A DNA stretch of 64,000 nucleotides from Flagellimonas sp. S3867 (lineage in GTDB: Bacteria; Bacteroidota; Bacteroidia; Flavobacteriales; Flavobacteriaceae): positions 248,001 to 312,000 of the forward strand of contig NZ_JACVMN010000001.1 in NCBI RefSeq assembly GCF_014698935.1, read 5' to 3'. A program made the position numbers and the translations under genes. Under the pieces are notes generated by a model. That model was not told the DNA's origin. It searched no databases and worked only from the letters and a program-made list of their open reading frames with translations. This document shows positions 34,301 through 43,696 of this stretch, in pieces (position 1 is the first letter of the stretch; every line of letters begins with the position of its first letter).

Positions 34301-35728
34301 CTAGTTATTACCAAGCGGTGGAGGACCGTCTATCATAGCTTCATATTTTTCACTTCCCTTTCTGGATTCAAACTCTTCCTTAACCTTGGTAACTAACTTT
34401 GGGTTTTCAAAAAGGTCAGCCATGGTCATGGCCATTGCCTTGGAGGCATATACCATTCCCTTGTGTCCAATGCTCATTCCCCCGCAAGCTACTACGGCCC
34501 ATGAATGCCATGGTGTATCCTTTGGAGCCACGGTAACACTTAAGTTGATGTTTGGTACGTTCCAACTGACATCGCCCACGTCGGTCGAACCTCCTCCAGG
34601 GTTCTTTTCTGTTTCCCGTAAAGATTCAATTTTACTATCCATACCTACTTCCGGTTTTCCGGTAGCTTTTTGGATGGCTTTGCCGAAAGCGGTTTCCTCT
34701 TCCGTATAGCTAATTGGGCCTAAAAGCTCCAAATTTTTCTGCATGATTTCGCCTCCGGACCGGTTTACCAATACTTCATAAATTCCTGATACCAACGAAA
34801 TTTTATAGTCCACATTGGCCATGATTGCGGCCCCTTCCGCCATTTTTTTAACGCGCTCATAGGTAGGAAGCATTATTTTTCTTTTTGGGTCGCGTACCCG
34901 AACCCATATTTTGGAATAATCCGGAACCACATTGACCACTTTGCCACCATCTTGTATGTGGTAATGGATGCGTGAAGTTGGTCTAATGTGTTCTCTATAA
35001 TAGTTGATTCCTGTAGTATATATTTCCAGCGCATCTGAAGCACTACGTCCATTCCATGGGTCAGCCGAGGCATGAGCTGCCTGTCCATAGAACTCGACAA
35101 TAAAATCAATCAGGGAAAGGCCACTTTGCACATCTGCTTCGATATTGGCGCCGGGATGCCAGCTCACATTTACATCTACATCATCCCACAGTCCAGCTTC
35201 TACCATCCAGACTTTGGCAAAATATTTTTCTTCAGCCGGTGTACCCAGAAACTTTACTGTTCCTTTAAGCTTTCCAGCTTCAATTTGTTCTTTAATGGCT
35301 ATCGCAGCTCCTAAACTTGCTGCTCCGAACATATTATGTCCACATCCATGTCCCGGGGCTCCATCAATCCTAGGATTTTTTGTAGGTTCGGTTTTCTGGG
35401 AAAGACCTGGAAGGGCATCAAATTCTCCCAAAACACTGATTACAGGCTTTCCCGTACCATAGGTTGCGGTAAATGCCGTGGGAATGTCGGCTACTCCACG
35501 GGTTACCTTTAACCCATTTTTTTCTGCATAATCGGCCAACACTTCAGCAGATTTAGACTCGTTGAAAGCTGTTTCTGCCAATGCCCAAATGGAATCGCTA
35601 ATTTGAATCAGATTTTCTTTGTGGGCCTCAACGGAGGCAATAATCGCTTTTTTGTTTGAACTTAGTTTTTGCGCTGTCAGATTGAGTGAAACCAGACATA
35701 ACAGTACTAGGATGGTAAATCGCTTCAT
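34301..35728 (-). CDS. Secreted M20-family amidohydrolase (AbgB-like)
   Basis: The 475-residue protein has a signal peptide (FTILVLLCLVSLNLTAQ) and the M20D amidohydrolase pattern. Motifs include ISVLGEFDALPGLSQK, APGHGCGHNMFGAASLGAA with the metal Cys/His cluster, VKFLGTPAEEKYFAK with the catalytic Glu pair, the dimer lid DFIVEFYGQAAHASADPWNGRSA, and DVGDVSWNVPNINL. Relatives cleave aminoacyl conjugates such as p-aminobenzoyl-glutamate. Secretion suggests peptide or conjugate scavenging. Confidence 0.88.
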   Translation of the reverse strand: MKRFTILVLLCLVSLNLTAQKLSSNKKAIIASVEAHKENLIQISDSIWALAETAFNESKSAEVLADYAEKNGLKVTRGVADIPTAFTATYGTGKPVISVLGEFDALPGLSQKTEPTKNPRIDGAPGHGCGHNMFGAASLGAAIAIKEQIEAGKLKGTVKFLGTPAEEKYFAKVWMVEAGLWDDVDVNVSWHPGANIEADVQSGLSLIDFIVEFYGQAAHASADPWNGRSASDALEIYTTGINYYREHIRPTSRIHYHIQDGGKVVNVVPDYSKIWVRVRDPKRKIMLPTYERVKKMAEGAAIMANVDYKISLVSGIYEVLVNRSGGEIMQKNLELLGPISYTEEETAFGKAIQKATGKPEVGMDSKIESLRETEKNPGGGSTDVGDVSWNVPNINLSVTVAPKDTPWHSWAVVACGGMSIGHKGMVYASKAMAMTMADLFENPKLVTKVKEEFESRKGSEKYEAMIDGPPPLGNN

Positions 35729-35846
35729 TTTATATAATTTGAATTAGTCCGTATTGAGGAGGTAAGTATTTTTTTTGGCTCGAACTGCATTACTTCTAGA
35801 AACTGCCTTAAAAACAAAACCGGGTATTAAAAATACTGAAAAAGCA

Positions 35847-37157
35847 TCAACCCACCGCTTCTTTGTAAACTTTTAGGCAGCGCTCACGGGCTATTTTATG
35901 GTCCACGATAGGCGCCGAATAGGTAAGCTCTTGAAGTTCAGGGACCCATTTATGAATATATGCTTTTTGCGCATCGAATTTATCCATTTGGGTCGTGGGA
36001 TTGAAAATGCGAAAATAGGGTGCTGCATCAACACCGCACCCTGCAGCCCATTGCCAGTTACCCACGTTGCTGGCCAAGTCAAAATCCAATAGTTTTTCTG
36101 CAAAATAGGCTTCACCCCATCGCCAATCTATAAGAAGGTGTTTGCAAAGAAAGCTTGAAACAATCATTCGCACTCGATTGTGCATATACCCGGTGGCATT
36201 AAGTTCCCGAATTCCTGCATCTACAAAAGGATAGCCTGTTTTTCCTGCTTTCCAAAGTTCAAATTCTTTTTGATTGTTTCGCCAAACAATACGGTCGTAT
36301 TTTGGTTTAAAGGATTTGTTGATGGTATGTGGGAAATGCCACAGAATCTGCATAAAAAACTCCCTCCAGATTAACTCGTTCCAAAAAACCTCATTCTTTT
36401 CCGCAATAGCTTTCTTTACAATTTTTCTTATAGAAACTGTACCAAACCGAAGATGTGGACCTAATAATGATGTACCTGATTCTTTTGCCGGAAAGTTTCG
36501 AGTCTCCTCATAGTTTTCGATTAAATTGGATTGTACGCTATAATCAGAAACGAGAATAGAGGAAGGTCTGAATCCAATATCGGTTAGACTCAGATATGGA
36601 ATGTCATTAGATTTATATAGATTTTCGAAGTTGGAATATGTATCGAAATCCCTCAAATCATTTTGTGGATTGAATTTAGCCTTCCACTTTTTTTTATAAG
36701 GAGTGTACACCAAATATGGATTACCGTCATCCTTGACGACTTCATTTTTTTCAAAAATCACTTGATCCTTAAAAGAATGAAATACGATGTTAGCTTCAAC
36801 TAGAAGTTGTTTAATTTCCGCATCACGCTTAATGGAATAAGGTTCATAATCGTGATTGGTAAAAACTGAACTTATTCTATATCGGCGTAGCAATTGCGTA
36901 AAAACTGAAATAGGATCGCCCAAATACATTGCAATACCGCTTTGAAAATGAGACTGCAATTCACGGTTCATTTTTTGAAGTTGCCCATGAAAGAAAGACA
37001 CCTTGGCGTCGTTGGTCGGAAGTTTGTCAAGAATTTCAGTATCAAAAATAAAAATTGGAAGCACCTGAGAACCACTTTGCAAGGCATGATAAAACCCAAC
37101 ATTGTCATCCAACCGAAGATCTCGCCTAAACCAAAAAACTGAAATTTGTTGTTTCAA
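35847..37157 (-). CDS. phrB: Deoxyribodipyrimidine photolyase (class I, cryptochrome/photolyase family)
   Basis: The 436-residue flavoprotein has the photolyase alpha/beta domain (VFWFRRDLRLDDNVGFYHAL; FTNHDYEPYSIKRDAEI). The FAD domain includes TSLLGPHLRFGTVSIRKIV, WNELIWREFFMQIL, TGYPFVDAGIRELNATGYMHNRVRMIVSSFL and NWQWAAGCGVDAAPYFRIFNP. These place it with bacterial CPD photolyases that use blue light to split pyrimidine dimers. A perfect palindrome lies about 45-65 bases upstream of its start and may be a light- or stress-responsive operator. Confidence 0.93.
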   Translation of the reverse strand: MKQQISVFWFRRDLRLDDNVGFYHALQSGSQVLPIFIFDTEILDKLPTNDAKVSFFHGQLQKMNRELQSHFQSGIAMYLGDPISVFTQLLRRYRISSVFTNHDYEPYSIKRDAEIKQLLVEANIVFHSFKDQVIFEKNEVVKDDGNPYLVYTPYKKKWKAKFNPQNDLRDFDTYSNFENLYKSNDIPYLSLTDIGFRPSSILVSDYSVQSNLIENYEETRNFPAKESGTSLLGPHLRFGTVSIRKIVKKAIAEKNEVFWNELIWREFFMQILWHFPHTINKSFKPKYDRIVWRNNQKEFELWKAGKTGYPFVDAGIRELNATGYMHNRVRMIVSSFLCKHLLIDWRWGEAYFAEKLLDFDLASNVGNWQWAAGCGVDAAPYFRIFNPTTQMDKFDAQKAYIHKWVPELQELTYSAPIVDHKIARERCLKVYKEAVG

Positions 37158-37190
37158 AACACTGATGCATTGGTATAAAAATAATCATTC

Positions 37191-37222
37191 TGTTTAATAC
37201 TTTGTTTAATATATTAAACAAA
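37191..37222. promoter_or_regulatory. Perfect 22-bp palindrome with an extra direct half-site
   Basis: Half-site TGTTTAATA occurs at 37191-37199 and 37203-37211, and its reverse complement TATTAAACA at 37212-37220. The second and third form a perfect palindrome (37201-37222, flanked by TT/AA). It sits between the divergent photolyase and DUF2911 genes. A MerR/LitR-type light-responsive regulator is a reasonable candidate for binding, by analogy with photolyase operators elsewhere; this is not shown here. Confidence 0.55.
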
Positions 37223-37323
37223 ATTTAATTTCATTTAATTAACCTATTAATTTGGTGTTTCTGAACTTCATTTTGAATTGTTCTTTTAAGTGTTTGTTAA
37301 CAAGTCAACCCTACCTTTATATT

Positions 37324-37331
37324 TAGCTTTG
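37324..37331 (+). promoter_or_regulatory. Predicted -7 element of the DUF2911 gene
   Basis: TAGCTTTG matches TAnnTTTG exactly and lies 30 bases before the ATG. The nearest upstream TTG is 27 bases away, longer than usual. Confidence 0.45.
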
Positions 37332-37360
37332 TTTCACTAACAAATCTAAAATTCTTACAA

Positions 37361-38203
37361 ATGAAAAAACTAGCATTATTTGCGTTTGCTGCTATACTTG
37401 CGGTATCTGTTGAAGCACAGTTGGAAACGCCTCAACCTAGCCCTTCTTCTAAACTGAAACAAACAGTTGGACTTACCGAGGTGGAGGTTGAATATTCCAG
37501 ACCTTCCATGAGAGGAAGAGCAATTTTCGGCGATTTGGTTCCTTATGATAAATTGTGGAGAACCGGCGCCAACAAAAACTCTACAATTACATTTAGTGAC
37601 GATGTGACTATTGACGGACAGGCAGTTAAAGCTGGTTCTTATGCGGTATTCACAAAACCAGGACAATCTTCTTGGGAGGTGATTTTCTACGCTGATACCA
37701 ACAACTGGGGAACACCCGGAGAATGGGACGATAGTAAAGTGGCAGCTAAAACCACAGTTGAGGTATATCCATTACCTGTAGATATTGAGACTTTTACCAT
37801 AACTATTGATGATCTTCACAACAATGGTGCTTCCCTTGGAATGATGTGGGAAAAGGCATATGTAGGTGTAAAATTTGAAGTTCCCACATTGACCAAAGCT
37901 CAAAAGAGCATCGAAACTGTTATGGCTGGACCTAGCGCCGGTGATTACTATGCCTCTGCCTCTTATTACTATGAAGAAGGTAAAGATTTGGACAAAGCCA
38001 AGGAGTGGATTGGCAAAGCTGTTGAAATGAGACCTGATGCTTATTGGGTAATGAGAAGACAATCTTTGATTTTGGCTAAACTTGGTGACAAAAAAGGAGC
38101 TATTGAAGCCGCAAAACAATCAATGGAGGTTGCCGAAAAGGCCGGTAATGCTGATTATGTTAAATTAAACAAGGATTCCTTAAAAGAATGGGGAGCACTC
38201 TAA
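37361..38203 (+). CDS. Secreted DUF2911 protein with C-terminal TPR-like helices
   Basis: The 280-residue product has a signal peptide (LALFAFAAILAVSVEAQ). The DUF2911 core follows: VEVEYSRPSMRGRAIFGDLVPYDKLWRTGANKNSTITFSDDVTI, AGSYAVFTKPGQSSWEVIFYADTNNWG. The last 80 residues look like two tetratricopeptide helices (YYEEGKDLDKAKEWIGKAVEMRP; AKLGDKKGAIEAAKQSMEVAEKAG). Function unknown; it is common in Bacteroidetes and likely periplasmic. A strong terminator follows. Confidence 0.9.
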   Translation: MKKLALFAFAAILAVSVEAQLETPQPSPSSKLKQTVGLTEVEVEYSRPSMRGRAIFGDLVPYDKLWRTGANKNSTITFSDDVTIDGQAVKAGSYAVFTKPGQSSWEVIFYADTNNWGTPGEWDDSKVAAKTTVEVYPLPVDIETFTITIDDLHNNGASLGMMWEKAYVGVKFEVPTLTKAQKSIETVMAGPSAGDYYASASYYYEEGKDLDKAKEWIGKAVEMRPDAYWVMRRQSLILAKLGDKKGAIEAAKQSMEVAEKAGNADYVKLNKDSLKEWGAL

Positions 38204-38230
38204 GCTTAGCTTACCATAAAAATTATATGA

Positions 38231-38254
38231 GCCCACTTTATGTGGGCTTTTTTT
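38231..38254 (+). terminator. Terminator of the DUF2911 gene
   Basis: GCCCAC-tttat-GTGGGC followed by seven T residues. The T tract runs into the coding end of the convergent symporter gene. Confidence 0.85.
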
Positions 38255-39959
38255 ATGCTTTTAATGGAGGTTTCCTTAGAAAACTATCAAAGCTTTCTAT
38301 GAGCATGGCAAGGAAAATCACCAATAGACATCCGAAGGCATTCAACCATAAATAGGACATCCAATCCATATACCATCCGATTATCACGATTACTTGAGTT
38401 ACAAGAGCGGCTATAAACACAGCGTTACCCTTTACAAACTTAAAGAAGAAGGCCAACAAGAAAATCCCTAGGACATTACCATAGAAAATGGAACCGATTA
38501 TGTTCACCAATTGAATTAGGTTATCAAAGAGATTGGCCACGCAGGCAATAATTATTGCAATAATGCCCCAAAGCAAAGTGAAACCTTTTGTAGCCAGTAC
38601 ATAATGTTTCTCATCTTTTTCCTTTTTCTGGTTTCTCTTGTATAAATCCAGTGCTGTGATGGTTCCCAGCGCATTTAACTCTGAAGCCGTGGAAGACATG
38701 GCCGCCGAAAGAATAACAGCTAAAAGCAGACCAATAAGTCCTGTTGGTAAATTGGTCAGGATAAAATGGATAAAGACATAGTCTTTGTCATTGGTCTCTA
38801 CTGAATTATCGGCCTGGGATATTAAAGTTTTAGCTGTATCCCTGTTTGCTTTTTCTTTCTCATTGATTTTGATGATATCCTGTTTGGCCTGTTGAATAGC
38901 ATTGTATTCTTTTAAAGCAAGAGCAGAAGAGAACGAGTTTTGCGCCATTTTCTTTTCTTGTTCCAGTTCCAAATGACCTTGTTCCAGCAATTTGTAGTCC
39001 TCAACATATTTAGATTCCATCACAGCTTGAGTGGCGGCTGGATTGAAGTTGAGAGGGGAGGGGTTGTATTGATAGAAAACGAATACCATTGTACCCACCA
39101 GCAGAATAAAAAATTGCATCGGAATCTTGAAAATCCCGTTAAAAATCAGCCCCAGTTGACTCTCCCGAACCGATTTCCCGGATAAATAACGCTGCACCTG
39201 ACTTTGGTCTGTACCAAAATATGCCAAGGCTAAAAAGAACCCACCTGTGATTCCGCTCCAAAATGTATATCGGTTATTGGTGTCAAAGCTGAAATCCAAA
39301 ATTTGTAGTTTATTATTGGCGCCAGCTATTTTGAGTGCTTCTCCAAAGGAAACCCCAGTTGGAAGCGAACCCAGAATAAAAAAGAAGGCAAAGAACATAC
39401 CCACCATAATGATGAACATTTGTTGCTTTTGGGTCACACTTACCGCTTTGGTTCCGCCAGAAACCGTGTAAATAATGACCAAAACACCTATGATGATATT
39501 CAAGGTGCGTAAATCCCACCCCAAAACTGCAGAAAGAATAATAGAAGGAGCAAAAATGGTGATTCCGGCTGCCAAGCCACGCTGAATCAAGAACAAAATA
39601 GCGGTCAAGCTACGGGTTTTTAAATCGAAACGTCCTTCCAACATTTCATATGCGGTAAAAACCTTGAGTTTTCTATAAATGGGAATAAAAACCAAGCAAA
39701 TTACAATCATGGCCAATGGCAATCCAAAATAGAATTGTACAAAGCCCATTCCATCATGAAAAGCTTGTCCGGGAGTAGATAAAAAGGTAATGGCACTGGC
39801 TTGGGTTGCCATAACGGATAGACCAATAGTCCACCATTTGGCATCATTACCACCCATTACATAATCGGTAACATTTTTACTTCCACGGGTTTTCCATACA
39901 CCGAAACCTACAATAAAGAGCAGCGCACTGCCCAAAACTATCCAATCTAACGTGCCCAT
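38253..39959 (-). CDS. Sodium:solute symporter (SSS family)
   Basis: The 568-residue protein has the SSS fold: WIVLGSALLFIVGFGVWKTRG, YVMGGNDAKWWTIGLSVMATQASAITFLSTPG, FTAYEMLEGRFD, and YFGTDQSQVQRYLSGKS in the middle. A soluble, Lys/Gln-rich loop of about 70 residues (320-385) sits between helices, and the sodium-site helix ILSAAMSSTASELNALGT follows. Substrate is probably a sugar or related solute, judging by related SGLT-like proteins. It is the last gene after PIG-L and a tiny membrane peptide and starts seven bases after that peptide's stop. Confidence 0.88.
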   Translation of the reverse strand: MGTLDWIVLGSALLFIVGFGVWKTRGSKNVTDYVMGGNDAKWWTIGLSVMATQASAITFLSTPGQAFHDGMGFVQFYFGLPLAMIVICLVFIPIYRKLKVFTAYEMLEGRFDLKTRSLTAILFLIQRGLAAGITIFAPSIILSAVLGWDLRTLNIIIGVLVIIYTVSGGTKAVSVTQKQQMFIIMVGMFFAFFFILGSLPTGVSFGEALKIAGANNKLQILDFSFDTNNRYTFWSGITGGFFLALAYFGTDQSQVQRYLSGKSVRESQLGLIFNGIFKIPMQFFILLVGTMVFVFYQYNPSPLNFNPAATQAVMESKYVEDYKLLEQGHLELEQEKKMAQNSFSSALALKEYNAIQQAKQDIIKINEKEKANRDTAKTLISQADNSVETNDKDYVFIHFILTNLPTGLIGLLLAVILSAAMSSTASELNALGTITALDLYKRNQKKEKDEKHYVLATKGFTLLWGIIAIIIACVANLFDNLIQLVNIIGSIFYGNVLGIFLLAFFFKFVKGNAVFIAALVTQVIVIIGWYMDWMSYLWLNAFGCLLVIFLAMLIESFDSFLRKPPLKA

Positions 39960-39966
39960 TAAGCTA

Positions 39967-40068
39967 TTAGTTATTTTGTGTCATAATGAAGTAGAAAATC
40001 AAGATATAGAGAAGGTTAAGAAAGAGTACAATGGAGTATTCCTTCTTCCAGATCATCTTATTTTCCAT
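39967..40068 (-). CDS. 33-residue single-helix membrane peptide between PIG-L and symporter genes
   Basis: One base after the PIG-L stop (TAATATG), an ATG opens MENKMIWKKEYSIVLFLNLL and 13 more residues, ending TAA at 39967. It is a positively charged head followed by about 18 hydrophobic residues, a single membrane helix. The spacing (one base from the gene before, seven bases to the symporter) argues for real translation. It may be a small accessory subunit of the symporter, comparable in role to DUF4212, but I know no named family. Confidence 0.6.
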   Translation of the reverse strand: MENKMIWKKEYSIVLFLNLLYILIFYFIMTQNN

Positions 40069-40069
40069 A

Positions 40070-42601
40070 TTATCCTTTGACATTACTTTCTGATTTTACC
40101 TCGCTCTTTCCTATAGAAAGCATGTTTGCAAAAAGTTTATAAGCTCCTGATACTCCTGCAGGCAATTCCCTGAAAAAGCTTAAACCGGTATATATGTAGT
40201 GACCGTCACCATATGGTGCGACCAACAAACTGCCTTCAGTTTCGGATTCTCCTTCATCGCCCATGGATAAAATTGGTGTAAATTCCGGACTCCACTCTTT
40301 AGGAAAATAAAGCCCTCTTTCTTGTACCCACCCATCAAAATCGGATTCATTTATAGTGTTAGGAAAATTCACAAGTGAATGGTCATTGGCAACAATGCTC
40401 ACTTTGGCGGTTTCATCGGTTACACGGTCTCTTGAAAGTGTTAAGGAATGGGGAGCGATGTTCTCAAATTGCTTGCTCCATCGTCCCGCTGTGTTATATT
40501 GAACAATCATATTTCCCCCATTTGAGACGTAATCAAACAAAACGGGTTGCTTAAACTTTAAATCTTCTACAACATTGTACGCCCGAATACCTACAACAAT
40601 GGCATCATATTTATCCAAAGAGCCAGTTTGAATATCTTTGGGGTCAATAGCATGCACCTGATATCCGATTTGTTCAAGGCTTTCTGGAACCTTGTCTCCA
40701 GCTCCCATTATATAACCGATATGTTCTCCCGATTTTTGAATGTTCATTCGAACAACCTTAGCCTCTGAAGGAAGCAAAATAGATTGTTTTGGAATATGGT
40801 CATAGGCAATTTCAATAAGCTCTTTGTTGTGAGTTTTGCTATCAATGTGAACTATAGGAGAAATTTTGCCTTCGCTGTCCTCAACAGGAGGTGTAACCTT
40901 AAAGATTACGGATTGTTCTTGTCCCTTTTGTTCGATTGTAAAAGGAATCCTTTTTGGCGAAATACTCCATCCAGCAGGATGCTTCAATGTGACTTCACCC
41001 GAAACATTGTTCTTGCCTGCCTTAACATTTACCAAAACATCCTTTGCTTTTGAATCGGAAAAAATCAATACTTTTTCAACAATGGAAGATGTTGCTTCAG
41101 GAAGTACAACAAAAGGTTCGTACAACTCACCTTTATCCGGTTTTGAATAGCGGTGGATTACCGGTTTTTTGAATGCAATATCAACACCATTAAAATTCAA
41201 AATGAATTCTGCGAAAAAAGCACTTGGTGTTTCCGGTTTGCCAATCATATTTTGATTATCCACGGTATACATGCCCAGACTTCCTGCATTGCTTAGCCAA
41301 TACGGGCCAGAGTTAGATGTTGACTGCGGCACAGTAAATTCCAATTCGATATTCTCTTTACTATTGTTACCCAAAACTTTGTTTGGACTGAGTTTCGAAT
41401 CAGTGTCCGCCAGTTTTATCTCTTTTAGAGTGATGGATTGAGCACTTCTGTTCAAGGCTTCAATGTTTATTTTGACATCCCCATTTAGGGTAGTGGAGGC
41501 AGATGCTGCGTTGGCCTCCAGATAAAGACCTGCACAATCCAAAATAATGGATCGCAATTCCTCGGATTTAAAATTTTTCCAATGTGCATCCTCAACATTT
41601 TGAAGCAATTGATAAGCCTTTACCAACTCGGGAATATGTGTGGATGGATTGGTAAAATCAAAATTATTCTCAACCTCATACAAAATATCACCAATGGCTT
41701 TTCCTCCTTTGATGCGTGACCACGAAGTATCAATGCCATCAAATAAATTACTTCCTGAAGGGAGATCTCCCTTCAATAATTCTACATATTCATCTTGCGA
41801 ACCTCTTGTAGTTACCCGCCCAAAGCCCTGGCAAAGGTGCTGACTACTGGCCATTGATGCTATTTCATTGTTGGAAAGTCCCAATTCGGGATAATAAACA
41901 CCAACATCCATTTTGATCATTTTGGATTTATCGGCTTTCTCAAAATTTTCGCGGCTTCCATAAAACCACCAAGAGGTATTGAAAAACACTCTTTTGGGCT
42001 GCCAAGTATCTGTAAGTTGTAGTTGTTGTGGGTAGGCATTGGGATTGTTGGCCAAATCAAAAGCTTCTACGCTTAACATTGCTGATGAGGTATGATGGCC
42101 ATGGGTAGAACCGGGAGTTCTATGATCAAATCGGTTGACAATCACATCGGGTTTTAGATTTCTGATGGCCCAAACCACATCGCCAAGCACTTTTTCCTTG
42201 TCCCAAATCCGCAATGTTTCATTCGGGTGCTTAGAATAGCCGAAGTCGTTCGCACGGGTAAACCACTGTTCGCCCCCGTCAACCCTTCGCGCAGCCAAGA
42301 GTTCTTGGGTTCGAAGTACCCCCAAAAGTTCCCTTAGTTCGGAACCAATCAAATTTTGTCCACCATCTCCTCGGGTTATGGATAAATAGGCTGTTCTTGC
42401 TTTGTCGTGATTGGACAAGTAGGAAATAAGCCTTGTGTTTTCGTCATCGGGATGGGCAGCAATGTACAGTGCAGTGCCCAAAAAGTTCAATTTTTGAAGG
42501 TTATGATGAATTTCTGTGGAAGAGGGCTTGTTTGGCCTTTGGGCTAAGGAATTTGAAACGACGGCAGTTAAAGTCAGTACACTGACCCAAAAGTTTCGCA
42601 T
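40070..42601 (-). CDS. Secreted PIG-L family deacetylase with large C-terminal region
   Basis: I start at the ATG at 42601 (MRNFWVSVLTLTAVVSNSLAQ, a signal peptide), giving 843 residues. The PIG-L/LmbE domain follows: YIAAHPDDENTRL with the zinc motif AHPDDE (49-54), RVDGGEQWFTRANDFGYSK, and the HGHHTSSAM second metal His. The remaining 550 residues hold beta-rich domains and a Rossmann-like/GATase-like part (YDAIVVGIRAYN...). Members deacetylate N-acetylglucosamine derivatives, and an exported form may act on glycans. It is in an operon with the symporter. Confidence 0.86.
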   Translation of the reverse strand: MRNFWVSVLTLTAVVSNSLAQRPNKPSSTEIHHNLQKLNFLGTALYIAAHPDDENTRLISYLSNHDKARTAYLSITRGDGGQNLIGSELRELLGVLRTQELLAARRVDGGEQWFTRANDFGYSKHPNETLRIWDKEKVLGDVVWAIRNLKPDVIVNRFDHRTPGSTHGHHTSSAMLSVEAFDLANNPNAYPQQLQLTDTWQPKRVFFNTSWWFYGSRENFEKADKSKMIKMDVGVYYPELGLSNNEIASMASSQHLCQGFGRVTTRGSQDEYVELLKGDLPSGSNLFDGIDTSWSRIKGGKAIGDILYEVENNFDFTNPSTHIPELVKAYQLLQNVEDAHWKNFKSEELRSIILDCAGLYLEANAASASTTLNGDVKINIEALNRSAQSITLKEIKLADTDSKLSPNKVLGNNSKENIELEFTVPQSTSNSGPYWLSNAGSLGMYTVDNQNMIGKPETPSAFFAEFILNFNGVDIAFKKPVIHRYSKPDKGELYEPFVVLPEATSSIVEKVLIFSDSKAKDVLVNVKAGKNNVSGEVTLKHPAGWSISPKRIPFTIEQKGQEQSVIFKVTPPVEDSEGKISPIVHIDSKTHNKELIEIAYDHIPKQSILLPSEAKVVRMNIQKSGEHIGYIMGAGDKVPESLEQIGYQVHAIDPKDIQTGSLDKYDAIVVGIRAYNVVEDLKFKQPVLFDYVSNGGNMIVQYNTAGRWSKQFENIAPHSLTLSRDRVTDETAKVSIVANDHSLVNFPNTINESDFDGWVQERGLYFPKEWSPEFTPILSMGDEGESETEGSLLVAPYGDGHYIYTGLSFFRELPAGVSGAYKLFANMLSIGKSEVKSESNVKG

Positions 42602-42701
42602 ACAATTGTTTTTAGTGGTTGCACCAAATATAGAAAGATTCAAACCAGACCGGATGCTATTTAGAACATCTTTAACAGGGTACATTTAAGACATCGCAAG
42701 G

Positions 42702-43661
42702 CTAATTTAGCCCCAAACTGTCTCGCAAGACAACATCATCATTTCCATTTTGCCCCCAATATGCAGTCTTTATGGATTTTAACTTTGTAGCGCGGGTGGT
42801 CAACAGCTTCGCTTTTGGGCCAAAACCACTTTTAAATTCCTCGGTCCAACTTTCAATGGTAAATGGAAATTCCGAAGTGAAATTTATGGTCAAGCTTCTT
42901 TCAAGATCAGGATAGGTGATTGTATAACTGCTCATGCCACTTTTTGTCGACAAATTTGCCGTAGCACTATATGCCTTAAGTTCTGCATGACGAAGTCTTG
43001 CGTATTCAAGTGAAGGAATCATTTTGAGGTTTCCGGTTGGCAAATCCGTTGGGTTGATTCTGATTTTGTTCCAGATTTCATTTTCCAAGAGGTCTTTTTC
43101 AAGAGAAACATTTTGGTCCGCTTCGCTTTCAAAATAGGAATGGGAGGTAAATTCAAAATCCTCCCTGTTGTTAATCTGGGAATACACATGTCCACACCAT
43201 TCTTGGACAGATAAACTAGTTTTTAAGGCATGTTGATTATCATAAACGGGATAAAAAGTGCTCCCCATCACTGAATATGGATAAATACCGGTGAGGTATT
43301 TTTTTGTGGAATTCAATTTTAAGACGTTCACATTTTCTGGATTGCTTCGGTCTGCCTTCACCTGCTTTTCTGGTAAAAAGGGCTCTGTGACATAAATCAA
43401 AACCGAGTGGCCATCTCGAATCTGACCATACCTTGCCTGTTCCAATTTGTACGATGTGATTTCGGCTTTGCCGCTATACCAATATTTTTTGAAATCCTCA
43501 GAAAGTTGTTTTTTCGGTTTAACGGCCTTGGTGATGATGGGTTCATCATTTAGGGCCATTTTTTTGCTGGATGCCTTACTTTCCTCAATACACGAAGTTA
43601 TTGAGGAAACAATCAACAATAAACCAACTGCGATAAGTTCAATTCGGAAAACCTTTTTCAT
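42702..43661 (-). CDS. Lipoprotein of unknown function
   Basis: The 319-residue product has a lipoprotein signal (LIAVGLLLIVSSITSC, lipobox SITSC at Cys24). It has a conserved body: FKKYWYSGKAEITSYKLEQARYGQIRDGHSVLIYVTEPF, LTGIYPYSVMGSTFYPVYDNQHALKTSLSVQEWCGHVYSQ and GLEYAR-like blocks. I recognise it as a Bacteroidetes protein often found next to Maf and sometimes mislabelled as a septum formation inhibitor, but its function is unknown. It lies between maf and PIG-L on the same strand. Confidence 0.78.
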   Translation of the reverse strand: MKKVFRIELIAVGLLLIVSSITSCIEESKASSKKMALNDEPIITKAVKPKKQLSEDFKKYWYSGKAEITSYKLEQARYGQIRDGHSVLIYVTEPFLPEKQVKADRSNPENVNVLKLNSTKKYLTGIYPYSVMGSTFYPVYDNQHALKTSLSVQEWCGHVYSQINNREDFEFTSHSYFESEADQNVSLEKDLLENEIWNKIRINPTDLPTGNLKMIPSLEYARLRHAELKAYSATANLSTKSGMSSYTITYPDLERSLTINFTSEFPFTIESWTEEFKSGFGPKAKLLTTRATKLKSIKTAYWGQNGNDDVVLRDSLGLN

Positions 43662-43696
43662 GCCTTAAGAGTTTTAGTAAAGTTACACATACGGCA

